Both the position numbers and the translations under genes were made by a program. A stretch of 64,000 nt of DNA, taken from contig NC_012108.1 of assembly GCF_000020365.1 (NCBI RefSeq), positions 4,658,001 through 4,722,000 on the forward strand. The letters run 5' to 3'. The notes beneath the pieces are model-generated. The model searched no databases. It saw only the letters and a list, made by a program, of their open reading frames with translations, and was not told where the DNA came from. The stretch is from Desulforapulum autotrophicum HRM2 (lineage in GTDB: Bacteria > Desulfobacterota > Desulfobacteria > Desulfobacterales > Desulfobacteraceae). Positions 48,446-57,845 of the stretch are shown here, one piece after another (within the stretch, counting starts at the first letter, position 1; each line of letters starts with the position of its first letter).

Positions 48446-51262
48446 ATGTCAAACCACAAATTTTTCAGCCTGAAGTGGAAGTTTATTTTTTTAATCAGCT
48501 TCACCCTTGTTCTTCTCCAGGGGTATCTGACCGGCCTGTCCTATATTGATGCCCAAAGGGCCTTCCTCGACCAGGGAGAAAAGGCCCAGACCCGTTATTT
48601 CCATATTGCCAAGACCGTCATCAACAACTCTTCAAAGGTGCTGGAACTCTTTGCCGAATCGATTTTCCCGACTGAGGCGTCCAACAGTTCTAGCAGGTTG
48701 CGACAGGAACGCACCATTGCTCTGCTGGATGAAAACTGGCTGAACTGGCAATTTATCTGGGGGCTTGAAACGGCTGTACTGACGGACCACGAAGGAAAAA
48801 AGATCAAGGAGTGGGGTCGTGTTCTCAAAGATTTATCTCCCCAGATCCAACAGGTTTTAAAAAAAGAAGAGCCCTTACACACCATGGCCTGTGAGGATGA
48901 ATGCTATACCACCATGACCATTCCTGTTATTTCATCGTTTAAAGCCATTGGCACCCTTACCCTTGGCCGCTCGCTGGCAGACGGAATGATCGAATTTCAA
49001 AATGCAACCCAGACGGATATGGTGATCCTGACACGGGTCGGAAAAAAGCCCGTAGCCAAGGACGCACCCTACCAATTGTCAGCCATGACCCATGCGGCCC
49101 ATAACACCCCGTTACTCCAAGCGTTGAAAGAACAGCACACCATGGATGAGCTTGTCCACAAAAACATCATATTCCACCATGGAAAAAGATTCTACAACAT
49201 TCAGGCCCATGCCATGGACAACATCCAGAACCCGTCATCCCTGGTACTGATCATTGACGATATTACGGCTGAGTATAAGGAGATGCATCATCACCTGGCC
49301 CGCATGGTCCTGACCAGCCTTCTGGGGCTGTTTTCAATTCTTCTGGTTCTCTCTTTACTCGTCCATGCATTGTTAAAACGAATAGCCACCCTTTCCTCGA
49401 CCCTACCGCTGCTTGCCCGCCATGAGTACCAGAAAGTACGCCAGGTATTGAACAGCAAAAAAACATATCACCGCTGGCATGATGAAGTCGACAATTTGAT
49501 TGCCGTTGCCCGGGATGTGACCGATCAACTGGAAGCGTTGAAAAATGAGACCCAGACCCAAACCCTTCTTTTAACAAAAAAAAGCCAGGACCTTAAAAGG
49601 GAAAAAGAATTTATTGAAAGACTTGTTCAGACTGCTCCGATTCTGATCATGACACAAACCTGTTCCGGTGAAATATTGTTTGTCAACAATGCGGCCCTTG
49701 TCCTGCATGAAGTAGAAAAAGAGGCCCTTGTCGGACACTCATTTGATGATTTTTTCAGTGCAGAAAACCACCACCACCACGATCAACTCATGGCGCTCAG
49801 GCAGGAAAAAGAGATTAAATCCATTCAATATGATGCCGATATGATCTCATCATCCGGCATCACCCATGCCATCTCCTGGTTCCATTCCACGCTTTATCCC
49901 CAGGAAGAAACCGCCCCTTTAATTTTGACCATCGGGCTTGACATTACAGACCGGAAAAGGGCGGAAGAGCAAATGGTATGGCTTGCCACCCATGATCACC
50001 TGACCAACCTGAGCAATCTGAGGCATTTTAACCACGAATTTGAACGAATCATCGACCAGGCCAAAAGGTATGACGAGCAGGTGGCCCTGTTCTATCTGGA
50101 TCTGGACCAGTTTAAAATCATCAATGACACCCAGGGCCATCACAGGGGGGACGTTGTTCTTCAAACCGTGGCCATGACCCTTAAACGGATAACCCGTAAA
50201 TCAGATCTGATCTGCCGTATCGGCGGGGATGAGTTTACCCTGCTGATGCCCAATGCAACGGGAAAAGCCGTTCTGACCCTGGCAAAAAAAATCAATCAGG
50301 CCCTGGGCAAAACACCGGTTGAAGGCATGGGGCATAATTTTAAAATCAGCGCCAGCATCGGGATTGCCATTTTTCCCCAGCATGGTACTTCCATCCACGA
50401 CCTCCTGTCCAATGCAGATCTTGCCATGTACCATGCCAAAAAATCGGGTTATGGCCAGTTTCACGTTTATTCAGCCAAACAGCAATACCAGGTTCATTTA
50501 ACACAAAGGATGTATTGGAAAAATGTGCTTGAAGAGGCCATTGAGAATGATCGGTTTGTTCTCTATTTTCAACCGATCCTGGATTTGAAAACCGACAGGA
50601 TCAGCCACTATGAATGCCTGATACGGCTGATTTCGGAGCAAGGCTCGGTTATCCCACCTGGAGAATTCATCGAATATGCCGAAGTCCTTGGACTCATCGG
50701 TCACATCGATCGCATCGTCATGGCAAAGGCAATTGCCCAGCACCTTGAATTCAACAAAAGGGGTATGACCGTGGGTTTGTCCATTAATCTATCGGGTCGC
50801 TCCCTGAACGACCGAACCGTTTCCCATGAAATCAGACGGTTGCTAACCCTGCCCCATGTAAATCCTGAAAAAATAATCTTTGAAATCACGGAAACAGCTG
50901 CGATTTCAAATTTTCCATCAGCCCGGACCCTCATCAATGAGGTGAAAGAACTCGGGTGCCGATTTGCCATTGATGATTTTGGAGTAGGCTTCTCATCCTT
51001 TCAATATTTAAAGGACCTTGCCGTTGATTATGTTAAGATAGACGGATCCTTTATCAGAAAAATCGACACCAGCCATGGGGACAGAATTTTTGTGAAATCC
51101 ATGTCTGAAATCGCCCACGCCTTAGGCAAAAAGACCATTGCAGAGTTTGTGGAAAATGAAGCCATTGTCTCTGTTTTAAGGGAATATGAGATTGACTATG
51201 CCCAAGGGTATCATATTGGAAAACCCCAGCCAATTGAGCATCTTAATGAGTCGTCCCACTGA
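48446..51262 (+). CDS. GGDEF-EAL c-di-GMP enzyme with membrane sensor and PAS domain
   Basis: 938 residues: a membrane helix at about 11-31, an extracytoplasmic region to about 275, a second helix near 285-305, a PAS domain (about 390-510), GGDEF with intact 'CRIGGDEFTLL' (near 590), and EAL with 'YECLIRL' instead of the usual E-A-L-x-R and the 'FAIDDFGVGFSSFQYLKDL' loop. Both activities are possible: synthesis because GGDEF is complete, hydrolysis because the metal-binding acids of EAL appear kept. The ATG at 48446 has AAGGG five bases before it; the TTG at 48431 overlaps the porin stop. It is the last gene of the three-gene operon. Confidence 0.93.
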   Translation: MSNHKFFSLKWKFIFLISFTLVLLQGYLTGLSYIDAQRAFLDQGEKAQTRYFHIAKTVINNSSKVLELFAESIFPTEASNSSSRLRQERTIALLDENWLNWQFIWGLETAVLTDHEGKKIKEWGRVLKDLSPQIQQVLKKEEPLHTMACEDECYTTMTIPVISSFKAIGTLTLGRSLADGMIEFQNATQTDMVILTRVGKKPVAKDAPYQLSAMTHAAHNTPLLQALKEQHTMDELVHKNIIFHHGKRFYNIQAHAMDNIQNPSSLVLIIDDITAEYKEMHHHLARMVLTSLLGLFSILLVLSLLVHALLKRIATLSSTLPLLARHEYQKVRQVLNSKKTYHRWHDEVDNLIAVARDVTDQLEALKNETQTQTLLLTKKSQDLKREKEFIERLVQTAPILIMTQTCSGEILFVNNAALVLHEVEKEALVGHSFDDFFSAENHHHHDQLMALRQEKEIKSIQYDADMISSSGITHAISWFHSTLYPQEETAPLILTIGLDITDRKRAEEQMVWLATHDHLTNLSNLRHFNHEFERIIDQAKRYDEQVALFYLDLDQFKIINDTQGHHRGDVVLQTVAMTLKRITRKSDLICRIGGDEFTLLMPNATGKAVLTLAKKINQALGKTPVEGMGHNFKISASIGIAIFPQHGTSIHDLLSNADLAMYHAKKSGYGQFHVYSAKQQYQVHLTQRMYWKNVLEEAIENDRFVLYFQPILDLKTDRISHYECLIRLISEQGSVIPPGEFIEYAEVLGLIGHIDRIVMAKAIAQHLEFNKRGMTVGLSINLSGRSLNDRTVSHEIRRLLTLPHVNPEKIIFEITETAAISNFPSARTLINEVKELGCRFAIDDFGVGFSSFQYLKDLAVDYVKIDGSFIRKIDTSHGDRIFVKSMSEIAHALGKKTIAEFVENEAIVSVLREYEIDYAQGYHIGKPQPIEHLNESSH

Positions 51263-51386
51263 CGCAGGTATTCAAACCGACAAACCTTAAGTTCAGCCCG
51301 GGCCTGAACCACATCGGCCCGCAGCAATGCCGGAGGGGTCACAATATGCCCATCAGCCCTGGAGGCCCTCAGCAGATATGGCTTAG

Positions 51387-51815
51387 TCACCCACCCGGTT
51401 TAATATAATACCCAGCCACCCGCCAGACCCCGTCCGGATCCAGCAACCCGGTGATGGTTTCCACCGATGCCCCACCATTTTCAAACCTTGTCCCATACTG
51501 GATCACCACGTATTCACCGTCGGGCGCCCCGGGAAGTGATCGAAGATATTGCCGTGAAATCAATTTCCTGGACAAAACAGCACCCAGGGGTTTTCGAACC
51601 AGGAGTAGCGACTTTTTCCACTGGTCCAGGGTAACAGCATTTTTAAAATAAGGGTCCGCACGTTCCCAGCTGTCTGTGTAGCTTTGATCGTCAACCAGCA
51701 GGAGCCATGACCGGGCAGCTGCTGTGGCCTCAACCTCCTTACTTTGATCGGCCCCCAGGGGTTGGGCTGCAATCAACCCGAGCAATACAAACAGGCAAAT
51801 CCGTTTCAATACCAT
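51387..51815 (-). CDS. DUF4019 domain protein, secreted
   Basis: 142 residues: signal peptide (1-22, 'LIAAQPLGA'), then 'EATAAARSWLLLVDDQSYTDSWERADPYFKNAVTLDQWKKSLLLVRKPLGAVLSRKLIS', the core of DUF4019 proteins, ending in 'DGVWRVAGYYIK'. ATG at 51815 has AAGGAGAAA; an upstream in-frame ATG is rejected. The family has no assigned function; it is periplasmic and stands alone. Confidence 0.87.
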   Translation of the reverse strand: MVLKRICLFVLLGLIAAQPLGADQSKEVEATAAARSWLLLVDDQSYTDSWERADPYFKNAVTLDQWKKSLLLVRKPLGAVLSRKLISRQYLRSLPGAPDGEYVVIQYGTRFENGGASVETITGLLDPDGVWRVAGYYIKPGG

Positions 51816-51883
51816 TGATTTCTCCTTTCCGACACCTTGCATATCCAGTCAAAGGGCGCATGCAACTTTTAGGTTTAAATCAA

Positions 51884-52870
51884 TTATTCAACAGCTGCTG
51901 CCGAAAAGTCCTTGACAAGGGCGTTGACCCTTTTTTCAATCTCATTTCCCAGGGCCCGGACACCGTCAAGATCCATGGCCGCAGGATCAGGCAGGTCCCA
52001 GTCAACCACCCGGCATCCAGGAACCAACGGACATTCCTGGCCGCACCCCATGGTGACCAGCAAATGGGGAGAACATTTTTCCAGGATATCCCCAAGGGGC
52101 ACAGGTTTCAGAAAGGCCAGGTCAATTCCCTTTTCCGCCATTGCGGCAACAACAAGGGGATTGACCTTTTCCCCTGGGGCCGATCCTGCACTGATCACCT
52201 CGATCCTGTCGCCTGCAAGAAAGCGGGCAAAGGCCGCGGCCATCTGGCTTCTGCCTGCATTTTCCCGACAGGCAAACACCCATGTCCTGCGTTGCTCAAA
52301 CGGGGATAACACCCTTTGGGCAAGCAGGGCCACGTCGCCATGAACAGTCGGATGCCTTTCCATGGCTCCCCGGCTGTCGATCCCCCTGTAGCAGAGATTC
52401 TCTTCAAATGCGGCACCGGCAGCATCAAGAAAATACTTGACATTGAGTTTTATGCCGTCAAACAGATCCCTGCCATGGGTGGCGGCAGCGGCTAGGAGCA
52501 CCCCCTTTCGATGGTCATGGCCAGCGTCCTTGATTTTAAACAGATACTTGCGGGACCAGAGGGTCTGGGTTCGGTCCATCAACCCCTTGATCCTGGCTGG
52601 AACCGCATAGAAATAGGTGGGAACCGAGACAACCACGACATCGGCCCGCCGCAACGGGGAAAAAAAACGTTCAGGCATTGTATCCTTAATACTGCAAAAA
52701 CCCGTTCGTTCACAATTGCCGCAACCAATGCAGGGTTCAAAATTTTCCTTAACCGCATCAATAACTTCGGTTTCCCATCCCCTTTTCCGGGCCTCGGCCA
52801 TGAACAAACCAAGCAGATAATCGGTGTTTCCCTTTTTCCTGGGACTCCCCTTTATGGCGAGTACAAGCAT
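51884..52870 (-). CDS. Iron-sulfur flavoprotein fused to an ArsC-type arsenate reductase/LMW phosphatase
   Basis: 328 residues in two domains. Residues 1-190 are a flavodoxin-like NADPH:FMN reductase ('IKGSPRKKGNTDYLLGLF') with the compact cysteine motif C47-C50-C53-C59 (CX2CX2CX5C) that binds a [4Fe-4S] cluster in iron-sulfur flavoproteins. Residues 195-328 are an arsenate reductase/tyrosine-phosphatase domain: P-loop C201-x5-R207-S, then C276 and C280 in 'TMGCGQECP' and 'WDLPDP' as in ArsC proteins. The fusion could pass electrons from NAD(P)H through FMN and Fe-S to the ArsC cysteines, replacing thioredoxin. That is inference. Start at ATG 52870. Confidence 0.88.
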   Translation of the reverse strand: MLVLAIKGSPRKKGNTDYLLGLFMAEARKRGWETEVIDAVKENFEPCIGCGNCERTGFCSIKDTMPERFFSPLRRADVVVVSVPTYFYAVPARIKGLMDRTQTLWSRKYLFKIKDAGHDHRKGVLLAAAATHGRDLFDGIKLNVKYFLDAAGAAFEENLCYRGIDSRGAMERHPTVHGDVALLAQRVLSPFEQRRTWVFACRENAGRSQMAAAFARFLAGDRIEVISAGSAPGEKVNPLVVAAMAEKGIDLAFLKPVPLGDILEKCSPHLLVTMGCGQECPLVPGCRVVDWDLPDPAAMDLDGVRALGNEIEKRVNALVKDFSAAAVE

Positions 52871-53127
52871 AATTTTACCCCCATGGTCGTGTGATTTAAC
52901 ATATTGATTTTTTAGAAATGAATCATTTTATGAAGATCAGAAGATTTTAAAAAAGACTATGGAAAATTGCCGTGTTTGTCAAACTTAAATGACCCGGTCA
53001 TCATCCAGGGAATGGGGAAATTCAGGCAGAAATCGATCTTTTTTTTGCTTGACATTTTTTTTCTCTCCACCATAAAGTGTTCGCAATTAAATGCTTCAGA
53101 AGCTTTATTATTTCAACGGAGAATTCC

Positions 53128-53289
53128 ATGGAACTTATAAAAATCATATGCGCAGTCATTCTGCCACCTTTGGGAGTGTTCATGCAGGTTGGCATTGGAA
53201 AACATTTCTGGATCAATATTATTTTAACAATACTTGGATACATTCCTGGTATCGTTCATGCAGTCTGGGTTGTTGCAAAAAACAAGTAA
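53128..53289 (+). CDS. Pmp3/YqaE-family small membrane protein (UPF0057)
   Basis: 53 residues with two membrane helices joined by 'GIGKHFWINIILT'. 'IKIICAVILPPLGVFMQVG' and 'LGYIPGIVHAVWVV' are the family signatures. In yeast and plants Pmp3 stabilises membrane potential under salt stress; in bacteria the role is unclear. ATG at 53128 has GGAG; the longer frame from 53077 is rejected. Confidence 0.9.
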   Translation: MELIKIICAVILPPLGVFMQVGIGKHFWINIILTILGYIPGIVHAVWVVAKNK

Positions 53290-53323
53290 AAAATATTAGC
53301 GAAATGCATGGTCATCTAAATCC

Positions 53324-53346
53324 GCTGCCCCTGAAACAGGGGCAGC
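53324..53346. terminator. Hairpin between convergent small genes
   Basis: GCTGCCCCTG-AAA-CAGGGGCAGC, a 10-bp perfect stem with a 3-base loop, 35 bases after the Pmp3-like gene and 18 bases beyond the end of the convergent zinc-ribbon gene; can serve both. Confidence 0.75.
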
Positions 53347-53363
53347 AGTCAGTCTTCCGGGTG

Positions 53364-53525
53364 TTAGTTGTTTTTAATTCTGGGGTCAATGGGCTGACCC
53401 TGGCAGTCCGGCGTATAGCAGGAATTATCAACAAACGAACATTTTTTTTTACACGACGGGCACTCTTCAGGCGGTGTCTCGGCCTCAAGCCGATAACCGC
53501 ATTTATCACAAATCCAGCTGGTCAT
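53364..53525 (-). CDS. Small rubredoxin-like zinc/iron ribbon protein
   Basis: 53 residues: C6-x2-C9-G-Y and C22-x2-C25 form a rubredoxin-like knuckle pair; three more cysteines (C29, C36, C41) follow in 'CSFVDNSCYTPDCQG', a tail shared with other small redox proteins of strict anaerobes. AAAGGAGGAACC precedes the ATG at 53525. It would bind iron or zinc; electron transfer in oxygen defence is a plausible guess. Confidence 0.8.
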   Translation of the reverse strand: MTSWICDKCGYRLEAETPPEECPSCKKKCSFVDNSCYTPDCQGQPIDPRIKNN

Positions 53526-53738
53526 GGTTCCTCCTTTAATCGTTAGGGTAATATCTGACAAATATCTTTCAAAATTCATGCCACAAGGTAATAGGGTATC
53601 CCGTATTCAAATTCAGGTTGAAAAAGGATTAACCATCCCTTATAGTCATTTTAAACTTAAGAGCATTGGAACGGGCAATTTGTGCGTCGGGTTTGAACCG
53701 GTTTACACGCCACTTAATCAAGATTTTGAGGAGACACC

Positions 53739-56700
53739 ATGAAAGACCATTTCACAGGATCTGTTTCACGGGGCAGCGACATCATCGCCAGGGCAGAGAG
53801 TGTCAAACTCGACCCCAGGGTCCTTTACGAGGCTGTCATAGACCTCTCCTCTGAAGGATTGACCACTGCAAACTGCATCAACATGGCAGCTGGCATACTG
53901 CTCAATGACCTGGGACTTCCCAATTATTTTTTTGAAAACATCACCAAGGCATCCCTGAAACAGATTCTCGCATCCATCACCTCAAGCATTACCATCAAGG
54001 ACGGCAAGGTGGATCTTGTGGGCCGGGTTGCCCACATCGATTTTGACCTTGAGCATGGAAACGATGTCCAGCGGGTGAGGATTGCCACCCGGGAAACCCG
54101 GGATAACATGGAAAAGGTGCTGGAGAACCTCATTCCCGGTCACAGAAGAGAATATTACTTCAGCCCTGAGAAAGACTACTGCACCTATATCATCCGCCCT
54201 GAAACGGTACGGGATTACACAAGGGAAGAATTCAAGGCATCACGATTTCTCTTTACCCTTGCCGGCGACTTTACGACCACTCCAGAACCGACCCGCAGAC
54301 GGTACGAGAAATTCCTTACCCTTTCCGAGGCTTCGGTCACCCCCCTGATCGAAGTGTTCAACCTGCCGGTCACCGGTGAAACAAGATTCATGTTCAACTC
54401 TGATTTTGCCTCTCCCCAGCTGCCCATCTTCCGACGATTGTTTAAAGACCACGGACTGGTTATGATCCGGGCCTATTGGGAGCCCTACTGGGGCAAATCT
54501 GAAGTACCTTCATCCATCTGCTCACTTTACGTCCAGGGCGAGATCTCAAGGAAAAAAGAGGCTGAGATACTCACGGATTTATCGGCATTTCTGTCGTTCA
54601 GCATCAATCCTGTGACTGAACTCTATGTCAACGGCAAATTAAATTTTAAGGAGATGCTGTTCGCCGGTAATGCCATTGACTTCACCCACATGTTCATCTT
54701 CCGGGAAAGTGAAAATGCAACGGACCGGGAAATCATGGCAAGCCTGAACAGCAAAGACCATGAAGATGCCTTTGCCGCAAGGATACACAAGTCCAACAAA
54801 TCCACCTATGGCTCAAGGATTATCCAGTCCACTGCCGTGGAAAACCCCGATCTTTTAAAATTGCTATACACCCTTTTTGAGCATCGGTTTGATCCTGCCC
54901 TGGCAGGCAAGGATCTGACCGTCAACCTTGACGAAAGAATCAAGGAGTTTAACAGGCTCGTGGAGTCAAGGTTCATGGATTTCACAATTGCCCAGGATAT
55001 TTTTAAATTCATGGTAAAGCTTGTGAACTGCACCTTGAAGACCAACTTCTACAAACCGGAGAAACGATCGTTCAGCTTCCGGTTTGACAATAGTGTGCTG
55101 GATCCTTTGGTCTACAACCAGTTTGTGTTTGGTATCTTTTTTGTAAACGGCCACTATGCCTGTGGCACCCATTTAAGGGCAAGCGACATTGCAAGGGGGG
55201 GATTGCGGCTCTTGAGGATCACCCCTTCCAACCACGGCAACGAGCTTGACAATGCAGTGCTGCTCAACTTTGCCCTGGGCCCAAAAGCCCAGCGCCTCAA
55301 ACACAAGGATATCTGCGAAAGTGGATCCAAGGGAGTGGTGGTGCCCCATGCCACCTACGCAACCCATGCCATGGACTGCCTTTACGACTACACCGAAGGC
55401 ATTCTGGATCTGATGCTTGTGGACAATTCCATTGTGGACTATTACGGCAGACCAGAGATGATCTTTTTCGGCCCGGACGAGGGAACCGCCCCCCTCATGG
55501 ATGCCGTGGCCCTCCAGGCCCACCACAGGGGATATCCCCACTGGCGAACCCTGACAACGGGCAAGAGTTTTGGCATTCCCCACGACACCTTTGGCCTGCT
55601 TGACAATGGCGACACCTTTGGACTTCTGGATGCACACACCGCCGGAACTGACCTTCAGATCAACGGAAAATCCGTTGTCACGACCACGGACATGGACAAA
55701 ATCCATGACCTTGTCGGGGAAAAGATACAAACCAGCGGCATGACAACCACCTGCATCATGGCGGCCTTCAGAACCCTGATATCCAGGTATAACGCCAAGG
55801 AGGAGAGTCTCAACCTCATGATGACCGGCGGGCCCGACGGTGATCTTGGGGCCAATGAAATTCAAACCTGGCAGGGCAAAATCTGCCTGATCATTGACGG
55901 GGGGTCTGTCCTCTTTGACCCCAATGGCCTTGACCGGAAAGAGCTTGAAAAGATCGCCTTCATGCGCCACTCCTCCCCTAGAAAGAATTCCCTGGCATTC
56001 CCGGTTGAAAAGCTCTCGCCCCAGGGGTTCAAGGTGCCCCTCCAATCGGCCAACACCATCCTTCCGGACGGCCGGGTGATCCGGGACGGTGCCGTGTTTC
56101 ACCGGAACTTTCTCTTTGATCCGGAAAACCAGGTCTGTCTGAAAACGGCCAATATCCAGGCATTCATCCCCTGCGGCGGATTCAAAGACACGATCAACCG
56201 CAACAATATCAAGGGGTTTCTTGAAAATTTCAAAGAGCTTAAATTCATCGTGGAAGGGGCAAACGTCTTTTTTGATGATGCTTCCCGGCGCCACATTGCC
56301 GCAAAAACCGGCATAAAACAGATCAAGGATTCCACGGCAAACAAGGGCGGGGTCTTTTCAAGCTCCATTGCTGAGGTTCTCACGGCCTTTCTACTGGGGG
56401 AGGATTATGAGACAAAACTTTTAAACGACACAGCCACCCGGTGGGCCTTGATCAAAGATATCATGCTGCTGGTGGAAAAATACTCATGCGCGGAAACAGA
56501 CATGCTGATCAATATCCATAAAAAGAACCCTGACCAACCCCTGTTCAGCCTGTCTGAAAAAACAAGCGAACAGATTTTTACCCTCCAGGGCCTGGTGCAG
56601 GAACGAATCAGCGATTTCCTGAAGCAAAAAGCCCTGGTGTGGAAAGTCATGGAAGCCTATGTCCCGGCTGTTCTCATTCAGACCCTTGGCAAAAAGAAAA

Positions 56701-56864
56701 TAATGGATATATTAGACTCTGATGATATGCATGCCTATCGGGATGCTATTCTCACTAAAAAGATTGCATCCATGGCCTTTTACAAATTCGGCCTTGAGTG
56801 GGATCTTTTTCTGAAACAGGTAACAGCAGATTTTTTCGGGGCACTTGCCACTGTGGTCAAGTAA
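53739..56864 (+). CDS. Large NAD-dependent glutamate dehydrogenase (GDH-115 class)
   Basis: 1041 residues. The N-terminal half (about 1-450) is an extended region with ACT-like structure; the catalytic half contains 'HLRASDIARGGLRL' (substrate site), 'ESGSKGVVVPH', 'MTGGPDGDLGANEIQ' (a GGPDGDLG nucleotide loop) and 'FIPCGGFKDTINRNNI', 'NKGGVFSSS'. These mark the large NAD-GDHs rather than the 50-kDa hexameric type. It interconverts glutamate and 2-oxoglutarate/ammonium, in the catabolic direction as usual for this class. The large size suggests regulation by the N-terminal part. AGGAGACACC precedes the ATG. A rubredoxin gene follows at 62 bases. Confidence 0.9.
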   Translation: MKDHFTGSVSRGSDIIARAESVKLDPRVLYEAVIDLSSEGLTTANCINMAAGILLNDLGLPNYFFENITKASLKQILASITSSITIKDGKVDLVGRVAHIDFDLEHGNDVQRVRIATRETRDNMEKVLENLIPGHRREYYFSPEKDYCTYIIRPETVRDYTREEFKASRFLFTLAGDFTTTPEPTRRRYEKFLTLSEASVTPLIEVFNLPVTGETRFMFNSDFASPQLPIFRRLFKDHGLVMIRAYWEPYWGKSEVPSSICSLYVQGEISRKKEAEILTDLSAFLSFSINPVTELYVNGKLNFKEMLFAGNAIDFTHMFIFRESENATDREIMASLNSKDHEDAFAARIHKSNKSTYGSRIIQSTAVENPDLLKLLYTLFEHRFDPALAGKDLTVNLDERIKEFNRLVESRFMDFTIAQDIFKFMVKLVNCTLKTNFYKPEKRSFSFRFDNSVLDPLVYNQFVFGIFFVNGHYACGTHLRASDIARGGLRLLRITPSNHGNELDNAVLLNFALGPKAQRLKHKDICESGSKGVVVPHATYATHAMDCLYDYTEGILDLMLVDNSIVDYYGRPEMIFFGPDEGTAPLMDAVALQAHHRGYPHWRTLTTGKSFGIPHDTFGLLDNGDTFGLLDAHTAGTDLQINGKSVVTTTDMDKIHDLVGEKIQTSGMTTTCIMAAFRTLISRYNAKEESLNLMMTGGPDGDLGANEIQTWQGKICLIIDGGSVLFDPNGLDRKELEKIAFMRHSSPRKNSLAFPVEKLSPQGFKVPLQSANTILPDGRVIRDGAVFHRNFLFDPENQVCLKTANIQAFIPCGGFKDTINRNNIKGFLENFKELKFIVEGANVFFDDASRRHIAAKTGIKQIKDSTANKGGVFSSSIAEVLTAFLLGEDYETKLLNDTATRWALIKDIMLLVEKYSCAETDMLINIHKKNPDQPLFSLSEKTSEQIFTLQGLVQERISDFLKQKALVWKVMEAYVPAVLIQTLGKKKIMDILDSDDMHAYRDAILTKKIASMAFYKFGLEWDLFLKQVTADFFGALATVVK

Positions 56865-56926
56865 CCCATCCACGTCGGGAAGAGTAAAATCTACCCGCCC
56901 TAGGACAAAAAATAAGGAGATGACAA

Positions 56927-57085
56927 ATGAGTAAATATGAATGTCCCTGCGGTTATGTATACGATCCGGCTGAAGGTGATATTGACAACGGAATAGAACC
57001 TGGAACAGCCTTTGAAGACCTTCCCGATTCCTGGGTTTGCCCCCTGTGCGAAGCTGAAAAAGAATTTTTTGAGAAGATGGATTAA
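56927..57085 (+). CDS. rd: Rubredoxin
   Basis: 52 residues, [10 protein letters not shown]...CPLCEAEK. It has the rubredoxin fold with 'YVYDPAEGD', '[16 protein letters not shown]' and a terminal pair C38-x2-C41. The first pair is C6-P-C8-G, with one residue between cysteines instead of two; the sequence is unambiguous. Rubredoxins carry single electrons to desulfoferrodoxin and rubrerythrin, both encoded nearby. AAGGAG precedes the ATG. The gene is short but strongly supported. Confidence 0.9.
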   Translation: MSKYECPCGYVYDPAEGDIDNGIEPGTAFEDLPDSWVCPLCEAEKEFFEKMD

Positions 57086-57222
57086 AAACCGGCAATGGGA
57101 CAGCCCAGGTACAAACCTGGTGAAATGACCAAAAGCATTCACAATGTAGGTTGCAGCGGTCAGGGGAAACCATTGGACAGAAAATAAACGCGGCGTTTGC
57201 ATAGTATCAATTCGGAGGAAAA

Positions 57223-57696
57223 ATGGCTTACAACTTTAGTGCAGATGAAATTTTTGAGATGGCAAAACAGATTGAGCGCAACGGTGTCATCTTTTACAGG
57301 CAGGCGGCAGACAGTATTGAGGCAGCCAAGGAAAAGAGTTTTCTCTTGGGCCTTTCCGCAATGGAAGAGTCCCATGAACGCATCTTTGAACAGATGCAAA
57401 AGGAATTAGCCGGACAGGAAAAGGAAAGCCAGGTATTTGATCCCATGGAAGAGGCAGTTCTCTATCTCAAAGCCCTTGCCGACACCCGGATTTTCTTTAA
57501 AAAGGAGACCCCGAAAAATAACATGAAGGAGATCCTGAAATCCGCCATAGAGGCTGAAAAAGAATCCATTGTTTTTTATCTTGGTATGAAGGAGATGGTC
57601 AAGGGAGAGGTTGGAAAAAAACGGGTTGACGGTATCATCAAAGAGGAGATGTCTCACATCCGCCTGCTGTCCGGCAAACTGATGGAAAACAAATAA
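57223..57696 (+). CDS. Ferritin-like/rubrerythrin-type diiron protein without rubredoxin domain
   Basis: 157 residues, four-helix ferritin-like fold. The first helix carries 'MAKQIERNGVIFYRQAAD' (E18) and the second 'GLSAMEESHERIFEQM' with an E-x2-H. The second half has 'SAIEAEKESIVFYLGMKEM' and 'IIKEEMSHIRLL', again E/E-x2-H, so a di-iron site is likely. It lacks the rubredoxin tail of classical rubrerythrin. CGGAGGAA precedes the ATG. Peroxide reduction is inferred from fold and neighbourhood. Confidence 0.85.
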   Translation: MAYNFSADEIFEMAKQIERNGVIFYRQAADSIEAAKEKSFLLGLSAMEESHERIFEQMQKELAGQEKESQVFDPMEEAVLYLKALADTRIFFKKETPKNNMKEILKSAIEAEKESIVFYLGMKEMVKGEVGKKRVDGIIKEEMSHIRLLSGKLMENK

Positions 57697-57746
57697 CAAA
57701 CGGGGTCGGGCACCTGTATGGTAAAGGGCCTGACCCCATTTTTTTC

Positions 57747-57830
57747 ATATGAAACACTCGCCAAAGCATTGTCAATGGAGGCGTTTCAGATTTCGTTATG
57801 GCCGGATCAAACATCTCGACCCGGCCATGC
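57747..57830 (+). repeat. Repeat family A, copy 3 (diverged)
   Basis: Head ATATGAAACACTCGCCAAAGCATTG matches copy 4 exactly; the hairpin end is reduced to ATGGCCGG/CCGGCCAT. It lies just downstream of the desulfoferrodoxin gene, which copy 4 precedes in the same orientation. Confidence 0.75.
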
Positions 57831-57845
57831 AGATTTTTTTAAAGA

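Noticed and set aside
55173-56294. A 373-codon open frame on the minus strand inside the glutamate dehydrogenase gene
   Set aside because: Antisense shadow: no family motifs, no ribosome site, biased composition (Gly/His/Val) caused by the complement of a well-conserved gene.
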